A DNA stretch of 64,000 nucleotides from Hyaloscypha bicolor E (GCF_002865645.1 NW_020194559.1:434001-498000), one strand, 5' to 3'; numbered from the stretch's first letter, positions 50,801 to 64,000 are shown. The notes: a model not told the origin generated them from the sequence alone. Numbers and translations are program-made.

Positions 50801-53698
50801 CTTTTTTATAAAAATCAAATTATAATATCTATATTACTATTTTAGTTATTTATTTATTAGTAAGCTTTAAATATATTAGAATAAGTAGGCTATAATATTA
50901 ATATAAAAGCCCTTAAATATCTTATAAAGTACTATAAATAATACCAGAAATTCGGATAATTACCGGAATAATTTAAGTTTAATCTGAGAAATAATATTAG
51001 CTTTAATTACTTTATTATTATTAATATTTTCTATATTTCTAGTAAGCCTATACTTTATATTATTAATAAAGGTACTAGATATTAAGCTAACTAATAGCTT
51101 TAAAATATTAGTATATTATATATTTAGGATATCTTAAAATAATATTAGATTAATATTTATTTAGGCCCTCCTAATTAGATTATAGTAAATACCGGAAAAT
51201 AGTTTATTAGTAAGAAGTTTATTTAGCTTATAAATACTATAGGAACTAAGATTAAAATTATTCTTATAGAAGCTTATAGTTCCGTTAGAATTATAGAATA
51301 TTACTATAGCCTGATTTAATATATTTATTTTATTATTATAACTGAAATTAATAGAATTAATAAGAATACTATATTCTAAATAGCTTTTAAGGCTATTAAT
51401 AATTCTACTAGACCCGATGGTATTATTCTAATTCTCTTAGTTTATAATACTTTATCCCGAATAACTAAATATAATACCTTATTATTAATTATATTATAGT
51501 AATTAATAGTACTTAAAAAAGTAATAGTAGAAATTCAGAAGCTTTAAGCTAGATACCAGATTACAAATACCCTAAATACCCGAAATAGTTCTAGTATTAC
51601 TAATATTTACGAACTTCTCTTAAATTCGAATATTCTTATATAATATAAAGGAAATACTAGTTAATCTAGTAATTGGAATAGGCTATATAAGCTAGTAGCT
51701 ATTAATAGAGAGAACTATATACTAGCTTTATTATATAGTAATACTACTTTTTACTTAATTTTTATAAAGCCCTTTTATATAAAGGATATTAAGGTTATTA
51801 CTAATAGCCCTAAACCTAAACCTATTCCCGAATTTTATAGCGAGACTAAAAGTAATACAGGTATAATTCCTCTTATTATTCTTACTATTTCACTAAAGTA
51901 TAATAGAGAATGCTCTTATAAGAACCCGAATTTTATAATATTCCTATAAGATAATAACTTATATAAGAACTCCCGTTAAGTTAAAGTTACTAGCCTTTTA
52001 GAAAAGGATATATTTAAGATTACTTTTAGATCTCAAGTACTAAAAAAAATATATATCTTTAATTCCCGGTTTATTAATAAGATTAAGAATAAGAGTATAA
52101 AGAAAAAGTTTAAGAAGTCGAGACTAGTTATCCAGGCTTATAATAATAGTAAAAAACATATAGTATTAATATAATTACTTACTATTTAATATATTAGCCA
52201 GAAAATTATCCTTAATATTATTATTATAATAATAGATATTATAGAGCTATATTTATATAATATCTTATAAGCTTATATCTAATTAATAACTTTACTTAAC
52301 CGTAATTTTTATATTAACTTACCTTGTAAGCTTACTAGAAAGCTAAATCTGAATAATAATTCGGTTCTAAAAGTTATAAAACTATTATATAGTATATCGG
52401 AAGCTAGGAACTACTAGTTTAAGACTTACTATTCCTATTATATTAATGAGCTTTCTATAGAATAATTAACTTATAACCCTTATCTTTTCTATAATAAGTA
52501 ATTCTTCGGAATTATTAGCCTTTAAACTAATAATATTCTATTTATTAGAAATAATAATTTTACGAAAATAGAATAACTAAAGCTCTAAGAGGCTCAGTTT
52601 TTAGCTAAGAAGTATAAATACCTTATTATTAATTATAATCTCAAGTTTAATAAAGGTATTATCTATATAAATATTACTAGAATTATCCTTATATAGGAAT
52701 ACTAGTATAAAAACCTCCGAACTATTTCTATAAAGAATACTATTATTACAAGTAATAAGGGTACTATTTATTAAGATCTTTCTATTAAGGACTAATATAT
52801 TACCTAATATACTAGAGGAGTATATATTATATTAGTCTATTAACTAGAAGCTTTATATAACCTATTAATTGCCGCTTAAGCTATTAAATCCTCAGAAACT
52901 AATATAAAGGCACTTAATAAGCGTATTTAATAGCAAATTAAGAATACTACTAGAAAACTGAGATTTATAAAGCTAGTAAAGAAATTCTTATATTTAATTA
53001 TTTTTATAGATATTTTATTTATAAATAATAGAGATCTCTCTTTCCAAATTAGATATATTCTAGTTCTAGTAAACGGAACTAGATATACTAATATTATCTA
53101 CTAGTCCTTTACTAAATACAAGAGAATTACTAGAAGTATTCTAGCTTCGGAACTCTATAGTATAGCTTATGGCTTTAATATGGGCGCTTTAGTTAAATCT
53201 ATAATTAATAAAGTACTAGAAATAGAACTACTATTAGTAGTTTATATGAATTTGAAGTTATTATATAAATGCCTTATTAAATTGGGAACTACTCGAGAAA
53301 AGCATCTAATAATTAATATAATATACTTCCGCCAGATATATAAATAATAAGAGATCGCAAAAATTAAATAAATTAAGGGAGAATTAAATCCTGCCAATTT
53401 CATAATAAAATCAAAGCTAATAAATGCCCTTAAGTACCTAATTAATACGAATACTATATAATTAGATATAGAGAAATAGGTCAAGTACGAATAGGGCAAG
53501 AAATAGATATATGGGATAGGAGGATATTATAGAAAAGAAAGTCACGTATAAAAGGCTGTGGCCTTTAGTATATAACTAAAACCTCGGAAGTAATATGGAT
53601 ATATAGAGCATTTGGGAAATCTGGCACTAGGCCGGATTAGGGAATTTGTATGCAATTAGAGGGAAATACTATTTTTCGCGTTTTTAGAGAGTTTCTAG
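47891..53698 (+). mobile_element. Ty1/copia internal region, copy 2 of the tandem array
   Basis: This is the best-preserved copy. Near 52480-52530 the plus strand reads FYNKQFFGIISLQTNN, matching the fungal copia RT segment FYNxxFFGIxxLQTDD with Asp to Asn changes. The RNase H domain at about 53000-53430 includes LASELYSMAYGFNMGALVKS, KLGTTREKHLIIN and IKGELNPANF, matching the copia LASELYGM, KLGTTxEKRLMID and NPADxMTK motifs. The last 500 bases have clearly more G and C than any other copy. Stops still occur, so the element is dead. Confidence 0.75.
53541..53576. promoter_or_regulatory. Recurrent TATA-containing palindrome (representative copy)
   Basis: A near-palindrome centred on AAAGGCTGTGGCCTTT with a TATAAAA string on one side and TATATAAC on the other. 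Related copies lie at 1987-2021, 8405-8440, 47419-47454 and 63964-63999. In the two copia copies it is exactly 158 bases before the 3' LTR. It could be a promoter-type element, a structural hairpin or a common insertion scar. Confidence 0.45.
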
Positions 53699-53998
53699 TA
53701 TTAGTATAGCTATTCCTTTGGAAGTCACGTGCGTAGTTACGGGATACGGGATACGGGATATGGGCAATGGGACATGGGCAATGGGACATGGGATACGGGA
53801 CATGGTTATGTGACCTCGCGTCCCATTAGTGACTCGACTAGTAAACTAGACCCCTTTAGGCTTAGCAGATTTAGGGATCGCATATTAATACCACGATACT
53901 GTAATCCCTACTTCTAAATAAGAATAACTTTACTAACTATACGCAAATAGTATTTCACGACTTATATAATAATACTATATATTACTAGTAAACTAATA
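53699..53998 (+). repeat. Copia LTR, right end of tandem array, least mutated
   Basis: A 300-base LTR that retains GTCACGTGCG and many G-rich words that are AT in the other copies. Between about 53739 and 53812 it contains tandem units related to ATGGGRYA (GGGATACGGGATA, GGGCAATGGGACAT). It ends CTAATA and is followed by CTTAT, the partner of the duplication at 41484-41488. The 62-codon frame at 53729-53917 lies within these repeats and is not a gene. Confidence 0.8.
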
Positions 53999-54179
53999 CT
54001 TATATTAGATAAGTAACTTAACCGGTAGCTAGTTCCTATTAGGCTTAGTAGATTTAGGAATTATATATTAATACTATAATACTATAATTCTTACTTCTAA
54101 ATAATAATAACTTTACTAACTTATATAAATAATATTTTATAATTATATAATAATATTATATATTTCTAATAAACTAATA
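53999..54179 (+). repeat. Right half of the split older copia LTR
   Basis: After CTTAT the LTR sequence resumes in the middle (landmarks AGGCTTAGTAG and ATTTAGGAATTATATA) and ends AAACTAATA at 54179, directly joining a copia internal region. Together with 41392-41488 it forms one complete LTR. Confidence 0.65.
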
Positions 54180-57100
54180 CTAATTAGTTTATATATATAA
54201 ATTAAGAAGAATTAAGCTATACTTGCCTAAGATTCAGTTACTTAGAAGTAAAGCTATTATTTAAATTAAAGAGGAGATAATTATTAATCCTATTACTTAT
54301 AAATTAATTATATAGATAAGAAAGATACTTAATCTTACTAAAGTCTAATTATATTATATTAAAGAAAGAAATATCTATTAGTTCTATTATTTATAATTCG
54401 GTTATATAGGTAAGAAAAGTATTTAATCTTACTAAATACTAAAACGGTTAGCTATTTAACTATTCTATTCTATTTCTATTTAACTCCTATAAAACTCTTT
54501 TAAAAACTATCTTTTTTTAAATCCCTGAGGCTCTTAAGCTTTAGAACTATTAAGTTCTTCCAGAATCTTAATATTTTACTCTTTAAATTTCACTTCTTAA
54601 ATTTCTTATTATAAATGAAATTTTTGTCTTAAATATAATATCTTCTATAAACTATATATCTTATAAACTACTTTCCTTTTTATAAATCTATTCTTTTTAT
54701 AAACTACTATACCTCGAACTAGATACAAGCTTATAAAATATATAAAATACTAGAATATATTATAATAGATAATTCTTTTATTAAATCTATCTAATTTAAT
54801 TATTTTATAAATAATAATAATTATAAGAAATTAGTAAAAAAGTAAAGATATGAAATTAATCTAAACTTTACTAAAATAAATAAGATAACTAAGTTTTTAG
54901 ATACTAAGCTATTTTAATATATTTTTTATAAAATAATTAATAATAACTTATAGAAACTATTTAAATATAACTTTAAGGACTTTATTTATTAAGGGAACTT
55001 TAATAAATTTGAACTCTCGGAAATATTATATTTATATAATAGAATAATAATACTAATATTATTATAAAAAAAGATAAATAATATATATAGTTAAACGAGA
55101 ATATATTAGTAGCCAGACTAGACTTTATTAAGGAACTAATCCTATTAGACTTTATTATTCTTATAAAGAATAAGTATCTAGAACCTATTATTTTTAATAT
55201 TCTTATTCTATTATTTTTTCTATTACTTTTTCTATTACTATATCCTATATTTCTATTAGATTTATATACTAGTATAAAAGCTCTAGAAGTAAATAATATA
55301 TTCCTATTACTATTACTATTATAACCTTATTTAAATAACCTCTAATTTCCTTTAATTATAAGACTTATTAAGGAAATTATTAAGATCTATACTAAAAAGT
55401 AAAAATATAATAGATCTAATAATAATTTTAATTATAAACTTACTATTTTCCTTAATATTTACTAATATATAGAGCTTCTATAAAAGGTACTAATATGAGC
55501 TTTTCCTATTATACTAAAGAAACTAGCTTAAGACTATTTCTATAATAACTAGCTCTTTTAATATATATATAAAAAGGCTTATATTAATATCTATAGCTTT
55601 TTTAAAAGCCCTAAATTCAAATATTAAAACTTAAACAAATAGAATACTACTATACTAGCTTCTATAATAGCTAAATTTCTAGAAAAAACAATATTTAAAA
55701 CTATTTAATTACTAATTAATAAACTATATTAATTATAATATAGTTTTATATCTAACTTATAAAATATTGAATTTCTTTATAATAAGATTATTATTTCTTC
55801 TTAAGATTCCTGAATATATAAATATATAATCTTAGACTTTTTTATAAATCTCGACTAACTTATTAATAAGCTCTAGTTATCTATTACTATATATAAGAAT
55901 AAATAATAGGCTAATTCCGAAATATTCTTTACTAATTAATAATACTACTTTTAAAATCTTCTAAGCTATTATCTTTCCGGAAATTATTAATATAGATCTA
56001 GTTATAACTTCGGAACCTATAATAACTATTTCAAGTCCTGTAATTATAATAATTATACTCCGAAATTATATTTTATATATAAGAAATCCGAATACTATTT
56101 ATAAAAATATATATTAGAGAAATATATATTAGAGAAATAAAAGACTAAAAAGGCTCGATTTAGGAAAAGAAATACCTATTAGTTTAGATCTCGAAATATC
56201 TATAACTTTAATAAATACTTTAGTAATACTTATATATAATTTATTACTAAAGCTAAAAGCAAAAAAGATAATAAGAATAATAAGAATAAACTAGTAAATA
56301 ATACTTTTAAGGCTTTATTAATAGAAATAGATAAAGAAAAGAAATACTATTTAGATTTCTATTTTATTTTAATTAAAAGCTTTTTAGCTATTTCTATTAT
56401 TCCTATTTCACTAATAACTATAACTAATATTTTTATAAATAACTTTATTTCTCTTTTCTTTATATATTAGATAATAAGTAAAAACTATATCTTAAAGTCC
56501 ATTAAACCCTTAATAGAAAATATTTAGACTTTTATAATTAATAATATATTAAAATATAATACTTATTACTTTTATAAAGTTATAATTAATACTAGAGCCT
56601 CTAGATATTTAATTACTAGTTCTAACTAATTTCAAACTTTCTAGTAAACTAATAATAGTATTAAACTTAATAAAACTACTAAAGGCTAAATTAATATCTA
56701 GTTTAGTATTAGATCTATATTTTCTATTAGATCTATAATAATAAATATACTAATTAGGCAAATATAATTCTATATTATACTTTTAAAGATTCTATTTTTA
56801 TTTAGCTTAATTAATATAAATAAGCTAGAGATCTATTTTAATAATCTTACTAATTATCTTATTACTTTTACTAGAAACTATATATCTATAATATAATATT
56901 TCGGATACTTTTTCCTATTTTAGAATATTATATTATAAAGCTTTATTTTCGAATTCTTTATTTATAATTCCTACTTTTTTATAAAAATTAAATTATAAAA
57001 TCTATATTATTATTTTAGTTATTTATTTATTAGTAAGCTTTAAAATATATTAGAATAAGCAAATTATAATATTAATATAAAAGCCCTTAAATATCTTATA

Positions 57101-58569
57101 AAATACTATAAGTAATACCAGAAATATAGCTAATTATTTAAATAATTCAAGTTTAATCTAAAAGATAATATTAGCTTTAATTATTTTATTATTATTAATA
57201 TTTTCTATATTTCCGGTAAGCTTATATTTTATATTATTAATAAAAGTACTCGATATTAAGCCGGCTAATAGCTCTAGAATATTAGTATAATATATATTTG
57301 AAATATATTTAAATAGTACTAAATTAATAACTATTTAGGCCTTTCTAATTAGATTATAATAAATACTAGAAAGTAGTTTACTAGTAAGGAATTTATTTAG
57401 CTTATAAATACTATAAGAACTAAGATTAAAATCGTTTTTATAGAAGCTTATAACTTTATTAAAATTATAGAATATTATTATAATTTAATTCAATATACTT
57501 ATCTTATTATTATAGCTAAAGTTAATAGAATTAATAAGAATATTATATTTTAAATAGCTTTTAAGGCTATTAATAACTTTATAAGACCTAATAGTTATTT
57601 TAATTATTTTAGTTTATAGTACTTTATTTTAAATAACTAAATATAATATTTTATTACTTATTATATTATAATAATTAGTAGTATTTAAAAAGGTAATAGT
57701 AGAAATTCAGAAGCTTTAAGCTAAATATTAAATTACTAATACTCTAAATACCCGAAATAGTTCTAGTATTACTAATATCTATAAACTATTCTTGAATTTA
57801 AATATTCTTATTTAGTATAAAGGAAATATTAGTTAACCTAATAATTAAGATTTAAACTATATAGGCTAGTAGCTATTAATAGAAAGAACTATATACTAGC
57901 TCTATTATATAATAATACTACCTTTTATTTAACCTTTATAAAGCTCTTTTATATAAGAGATATTAAGGTTATTATTAATAGTTCCGAACCTGAACTTATT
58001 TATAAACCTAATAGTAAAGCTAAAAGTAATATAGATATAATTCCTCTTATTATTCCTGCTATTTCACTAAAGTATAATAGAGAATACTTTTATAAAATTC
58101 CAGATATTATAGTATTTCTATAAAATAATAAATTATATAAGAATTCTCATTAAGTTAAAGTTATTAGCCTTTTAGAAAAAAATATATTTGAGATTATTTT
58201 TAGATCTTAGATACTAAAAGAAATATATATTTTTAATTCCCGGTTTATTAATAAGATTAAGAATAAGGATATAGAAAAAGAGCTTAAGAAATTAAAACTA
58301 GTTATCTAAACCCATAATAATAATAAGAAATATATAATATTAATATAATTATTTATTATTTAATATATTAGCTAGAGAATTATTTTTAATATTACTATTA
58401 TAATAATAAATACTATAGAATTATATTTATATAATATCTTATAAGCTTATATATAATTAATAACTTTACTTAATTATAATTTCTATATTAATTTATTTTA
58501 TAAACTTATTAAAGAGCTAAATCTAAAAGATAATTCTATTCTAAAAGTTATAAAACTATTATATAGTAT
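54180..58569 (+). mobile_element. Ty1/copia internal region, 3'-truncated, older copy
   Basis: This is the internal region belonging to the split LTR. It follows the order of the array copies up to the RT region (equivalent to about 52390 in copy 2), then stops abruptly at about 58569, where different sequence begins. The RNase H part and the 3' LTR are missing from this side. A 30-base direct duplication around 56100-56140 (ATATATTAGAGAAAT repeated) is visible. All frames are broken. Confidence 0.65.
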
Positions 58570-61500
58570 TATAATTCCTAAATACCCGATATCTAAGATA
58601 CCTTACTAAATATTAGATACTTTCTAGATATATATAATACGGCTGCCTTACTAAAGAAATATATTTGAAATATACTAGAGATATTTAGAAAACTAAGCCT
58701 CTTTGGGACTAGTATACTATAGGATATATATATTTCCTTATAGCCTTCTATATTCTAGTTTTTTTTCCCTTAGCTTTAAATTATCTTTATAAGGAACCTT
58801 CTATCTTGCTTTCTAAGCCCTAAATACTATATTTATAATAGTATTTAAAGCTTATTTCCTTTAATTCTATAGAGGATTTCAAATAAACTAATTTAAAACT
58901 ATTAGTAATATAAATACTACTAAGATAATAAAACCTCAGAAATATAAGTAATAGACTCTAAAATAATAAAAGCGAAAAGCTTTAGAATCCTTAGAGAAAT
59001 TAGGTATTTATATTTTTATAAATATATACTAGTAATATATTAGAAATCCCTCTTTCAAAAACCCGAAAATTAAAGAACCTTAAATAAAGGCTATTCTTTA
59101 ATTAAGTTCTAGAATAATAGGTACCTATAAGCTAGTAATCTAATTACTACCCTTAAGTCCTATCCTATAACTATATAGGCCCTATATATATATTAGTAAT
59201 AAGATTACTAGAGAGAATATAATAGAGAAAAAGTATAATAAGTTAATTTCTCAGAATATTATATAACTAGAAACTATATTAACTTCTATTAAGGCTTCTA
59301 GTAAAGCTCCTACTAATTTAGGTTATTTTATTAGCGGCCCTTCCCGAACTAAATATCCTATTAGTATTCCTAAAGAATTTATAAATAAGTTTATAGAAAT
59401 AGAACTCTTTATTTTTATTATAAAGCTTCTAAAAACCAAAAACTATATTACTATTAGAGAGTTATATAAATGGGCTAAGGAACTCGATACCTTATTCTCA
59501 GATATTAATATTATTATAAAGAGCTATTTTATATAAGAATACTTATAGTTATAATAAAGCTATTTTCGAAAATACTAAGCTCTATAATACTAAGTTCAAG
59601 AATAATATTAAATACTATATAGCTATAGTAAATCGGCTTATAGTAGCTCTAACTACTTCTGTTTTATTTATTCCGGCTACTTTAAACCCTTCTTAAAAGA
59701 ATTCCGAATTATCTCTTACTTATTTCTATCTAGAATTCCCTATATCTTATATTTTCTTTAAAAATACTAGAGTTATTAAGCTTCTAAATCTAACTCTCTT
59801 TACTAGAGATTATATTATCTTTAATAACTAGCTAGTTTAGATTAAGGACAAATTATAAGGAAATACTAATTTATATTTCTTAGAGAATTTTAAGATTATT
59901 TATATTTCTAGTAGACTTACTAGTAATACTCTTGCCCTAACTAACTTTTATATAAATAAAGATAGTTCGAATTAGTACTATTAGTTCTTAGAGTTCTATT
60001 CTTATCTAAAAAAACTATATTCTAATTCTAATAAAATATAGAATACTTACTATAACTTTAGTAAACTTTAAATATATTCTAGTTAAATATTTCAGGAATT
60101 CTATACTTTCTTCTTATAACTATTTATAAAAGTCAATATTAGTCTTTAAGATATTAAATATAAACTAAATAAGAAGCTTTTACTAAAGCTTTAGGAATTA
60201 GTATATATATATTATAATAATTCTTTTATTAATACTACTTGCTTTACTTAGTATTATATTACTAATAATTAGTAAATTAAGGCTATATATAAAAAGACTA
60301 AAAAGTATAAAAAGGCAAGAGCTATCCTAGCCAAGTTTATTTCTAGTTTTATATTCCTATATATTTCTAAGAAATATATTCCTAAAAAGAAGCCTAAAGA
60401 GCTCATATTAACTATTCTTATTAAATATATATCTTCTTATAAATATAAATAATATTTTATAAAAACTAAGGATTTCTTAATTATTAAATACTTTAATTAT
60501 AATAAGTTCGGCTATTATATTAGATATTATCCGGTTCTATATAATAAAGAAATTAAGGTAACTTTTTCTAGAATTAAGCTAGGCTTAGTTTCTATTTTAC
60601 TGGAATATACTATTCTAGTAAAGTATTTAGAGAATTCGAGCTCTAATTCTGATATAAAACCGGGAAACAAGTATTTCTAAAGAAAGTCTCTATTTTAGGA
60701 ACTTATAATATAGATTTAGTAAAGATTAACTTAACTTATCTAATAGAAGGAAATACTCTTATAATACCCTATATTATTAGTATAAATAAATTAGAAATTA
60801 AGTCTTTTTCTCTTATTAATACTAGAGCTAATAATTATACTTTTATTAATATAAAGTTTATTTAGCTTATAAAGTAATTCTTAGAAATAAAACCATAATT
60901 CCTTTTCTTATTCTATATTATATATAGTTTTAATAAAAAGCTAGCTAAGTTTACTAAGAAATATATAAAAAGTCTTATTTCTAATTAATAGATAAAGTAT
61001 TAATATATTTATAATTATTCTAAATTTTAGAGATTATAATATTATTTTTAGTAAAAAATAAGTAGTATATATTAATATTCTAGTTAATTATAGAAAATAT
61101 AGGCTTATATAGCCAAAAAAAAATAAGCCTAAATCTATATAATTCGGTTATATTATTAGTACTTTATAATAATAGCTAGAGAAATAACCTAATAAGAAGT
61201 ATTAAAAGAATACTAATTAATAAGATTCTATTATAAGCTATTTCTAGAAACCTTTTATTCTAAAGCGGTTTTTCTTCTTTTAAACTAATTAAAGAGAATT
61301 ATATAAGACTATAGAAAAGAAGTTTCTATAGCCTAATTAAGATATAATACCTAAGTAAAAGCCGAAAAAGCAAAAAGAAGTTCTTAATAAAAAGTAAATA
61401 TTAGACCTAGCTATTTTTATTTCTATAATATTTAATTATATAGCTAAGAAGAAAAAAATTTATTAGTTAAATCTCTATTTATAAGATTAATAAAGAGCTT

Positions 61501-63756
61501 AAAGCTCGGAAAAAAGAAGCTATTTCTAGTCTAGAGAATTAATAACCGGAAGAAATAGAGCTTTAGTAATTATAAAGGATATTATTTCTAGAATTTAAGA
61601 AATATATTTCTATTTTCTCTAAAAAGAAATCTAATATTCTTCTTTTCTATAAATTATATAATTATAAGATTTAGATTAAAGGCCTAAAGAAAACCGAAAG
61701 TATTAGATATTAATTCCTCTAGTAATAGTCTATTTAAGAGCTTCTAGAAATCAAGTATTTCTTGGAAAATAATCTAGCTAAAGGCTTTATTAAAGCTAGT
61801 TAGGCTCTTTTTACTTTACTAGTTCTTTTTATAAAGAAAGCAAACGGAAGTTTATACTTTTATATTAATTTCTATTATTTAAATAATATTATTTAAAAGA
61901 ATTAATATTTTCTTTTATTTATTAATAAAACTTCAAATTAATTATCTAAGGCTAAGATCTATATTAAATTAGATATTTACTAAGCTTTTTATTATATAGC
62001 TATAAATCCGGACTTTTAGAAGCTAATAATATTTCATATCTATTATAAAGTATATAAATATAATATTTTCTAGAAAGGCCTTATAAATAGCCTAGTTATA
62101 TATTAATACTATATAAATAATATATTCTTTAAATATCTAGATTACTTTTATATAATATATCTTAATAATATTCTTATTTATTTAAAGAACCTAGTAAAAT
62201 ATAAATAATATATATAAAAAGTATTAGATTATTTATATCTTACTAGTCTTTAAATAAATATTAAGAAATCGGAATTTAAAGTTATATATATAAAGTATTT
62301 AGGCTTTATTATTTCTATATCTAGTATTAAAATAAATTCCAATAAAGTTAAAATAATATATAACTAGTAATTTCTAAAGATAATTAAGGATATATAGTTT
62401 TTTTTAGTTTTTATAACTTTTATAAATACTTTATTAGAGAATATAAACGAATTACTAGATTTCTTATCTTATTTATAAAAAAGGGAATTTCTTTTAAGTA
62501 ATTCGAGTAATATTAAAAGGCTTTTATTTATCTAAAAAAAAGCTATAATTTCTATTCTAGTTCTATAATACTATAATCCAGATCTGCTTATAATAATAGA
62601 AATAAATATATCTAAAGAAGTAATTACTAGCTTATTCTTTTAATAAGATCCAGAAATAGGCCTTTAGTATCCTATAGTTTATTTTTTTAAAACTATACTT
62701 CCGGTAAAGCTTAATTATAATATATATAATAAGGAAATACTTGCTATAATACGAGTATTAAAGAAATAGAAAACTAAGCTAGAAGGCTTTTAGAATACTT
62801 TCTTTAAGATCTATTCTAATTACTATACCTTAGAATACTTTATAACTACTAAAAAGCTCTCTTTTTAATAAGCTAGATAGGCTAAGCTCTTATTCTACTA
62901 TTACTTTAAGCTTATATATTATTCTAGAAAATTAAATAAATAAGTAAATGCTTTATTATAAAAATAGAATAAAGTAAATACTTAGGGCCAGATTAAGAAA
63001 AAGCTATAAACCCAAGTACTTCTTTCTAAAAATAAGATTAATTTAGAGATTATTTATAACTTATAGCTTATAATAATATTTTATAAAGTCGGCTTACTTA
63101 ATCCGGAATTTGGCTCTAAAAACCAAATATATATTAAAGACTTTTCAGAAGAAAATATTTCTATTAAAAATATAATTCTCCTAGAAAAAAGTACTTTCTT
63201 AGAAGCTTTACTAATAAACTCTACTATAATAGCTTTTATAGAAGTATTATTAGAAGCTTCTGCCAAAAATAATAGTTTATAATTTATAAACAAGATCCTA
63301 TAAGATAATTATATATTACCGAATCTAAAAAAGCTATATATAATAGCCTAAGTTAAAAGTAATATCTAGATATTATAAAACGGCCTCTTTTTATATTATA
63401 GAAAACTCTATATTATAAAGAATAAAATAACTCCCGGATTATCTTTATAGATTACCCTAATCTATAAAATATATAATAAATTTCTTTCTAAATATCCTAG
63501 ATATATAAAGCTTTATTAGCTATTAAAAAAGTAATATTACTAGCTATTTATAAATAAGGATATTAATTAATACTATAATAATTATTATATTTATAAGAAA
63601 TTATATATATTTAGAAATAAAAAGTCTAGTTTATTTTATTTTTTTCTAGTTTCTAATTACCTCTAATAATATATTACTATAGACTTTAAGAGCTATCTAG
63701 AAAGCAAATTAGGCTATAATATAGTTATTATATTCGTAAATTATTTATCTAAGTAT
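58570..63756 (+). mobile_element. Ty3/gypsy retrotransposon remnant, plus strand
   Basis: Gag ends with a decayed zinc knuckle at 60486-60533, in which the three Cys and one His of CX2CX4HX4C are all Tyr. A protease-like LINTRANNYTFI block (from LIDTGA) lies at about 60810-60850. RT spans about 61740-62370, with LFIKKANGSL, YIKLDI, then IYLNNILIYLKN (YLDDILIY box with Asp to Asn) and KYLGFIIS. RNase H (about 62540-62990) shows YNIYNKEILAIIRVLK, LEYFITTKKLS and a degraded NKxADALSR end. Integrase starts at about 63470 and reaches IVIIFVNYLSKY (IVVVDRLSK box). The sequence becomes a different repeat at about 63757, probably a truncation. The 70-codon minus-strand frame at 63081-63293 is chance. 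Confidence 0.75.
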
Positions 63757-64000
63757 TATAGAAGAGAAACTATAATAAGACAAAAACCTATATAAAATAT
63801 ACTAGAGTATAAAACGTGATTTAATAGTAAAATAATAAATCAAAAGTATAAATAGTAAAGTATAAATAGTATATAGTATATAAAAGCTCAATTAATTAAA
63901 TATTTATAAGGGATTATTCTCTAGAACTATAGAAAAACCAGCTTTTTTATATAATTTCTATAAGTTATATATAAAAGACCGCGGCCTTTACTATATAACC
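63757..64000 (+). repeat. Dispersed repeat, second copy, ending in a GC-rich palindrome
   Basis: This matches 8195-8450 base for base apart from mostly C/T and G/A differences and retains more G and C. It ends at the window edge with ACCGCGGCC within a longer palindrome (63964-63999). Its continuation is not visible. Confidence 0.6.

Noticed and set aside
53242..53499. 85-codon minus-strand open frame in the copia array
   Set aside because: It is antisense to the recognisable copia RNase H domain on the plus strand, and a matching frame recurs at 47184-47378 only because the copies are repeats.
53739..53812. GGGATAC/GGGCAATGGGACAT tandem repeats as a CRISPR-like or telomere-like array
   Set aside because: Units are short, irregular, without spacers, and the same block occurs in decayed form in each LTR of the family, so it is part of the LTR.

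Overview
This window looks like a chromosome segment from a filamentous ascomycete (Pezizomycotina). Three things support this: an intact HET-domain gene; an intact, intron-containing giant gene of the fungal DUF6606/DUF3638/DUF3645 family; and long, extremely AT-rich tracts full of TA dinucleotides and stop codons in which retrotransposon proteins can still be followed. That decay pattern (Gln/Trp codons to stops, Cys/His to Tyr, Asp to Asn) is what C-to-T repeat-induced point mutation (RIP) on both strands produces. The genome appears split into normal-composition gene islands and RIP-mutated repeat blocks.

Layout. 1-12.3 kb: RIP-mutated Ty3/gypsy remnants, one on the minus strand (RT at about 2.6-3.7 kb) and a different lineage on the plus strand (RT, RNase H and integrase at about 8.8-10.9 kb). 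12.3-13.95 kb: an element with long inverted repeats, interrupted by a young, GC-normal MITE. 14.0-16.3 kb: small gene island with one HET-domain gene. 16.3-22.6 kb: AT-rich block with a solo copia LTR. 22.7-36.4 kb: main gene island, with a PIF/Harbinger-like non-autonomous element, a doubtful small gene, a MITE with C-rich inverted repeats, the 3101-residue DUF3638-family gene with three introns, a small broken reading frame and a hAT-like MITE with an exact 8-bp target duplication. 36.4-38.1 kb: a full-length Tc1/mariner-like element with a lightly mutated transposase. 38.2-58.6 kb: nested Ty1/copia elements of one family, including an LTR-internal-LTR-internal-LTR array inserted in an older LTR with an exact 5-bp duplication. 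58.6-63.76 kb: plus-strand Ty3/gypsy with gag zinc knuckle, protease, RT, RNase H and integrase remnants, followed by a repeat shared with 8.2-8.45 kb.

Only two genes look intact and functional: the HET gene (self/non-self recognition domain) and the giant DUF3638-family gene (unknown biochemical role, NTPase-like motifs). Nothing indicates that they act in one pathway. No rRNA, tRNA, CRISPR array or origin was recognised. All boundaries and motif calls come from reading the sequence by eye.
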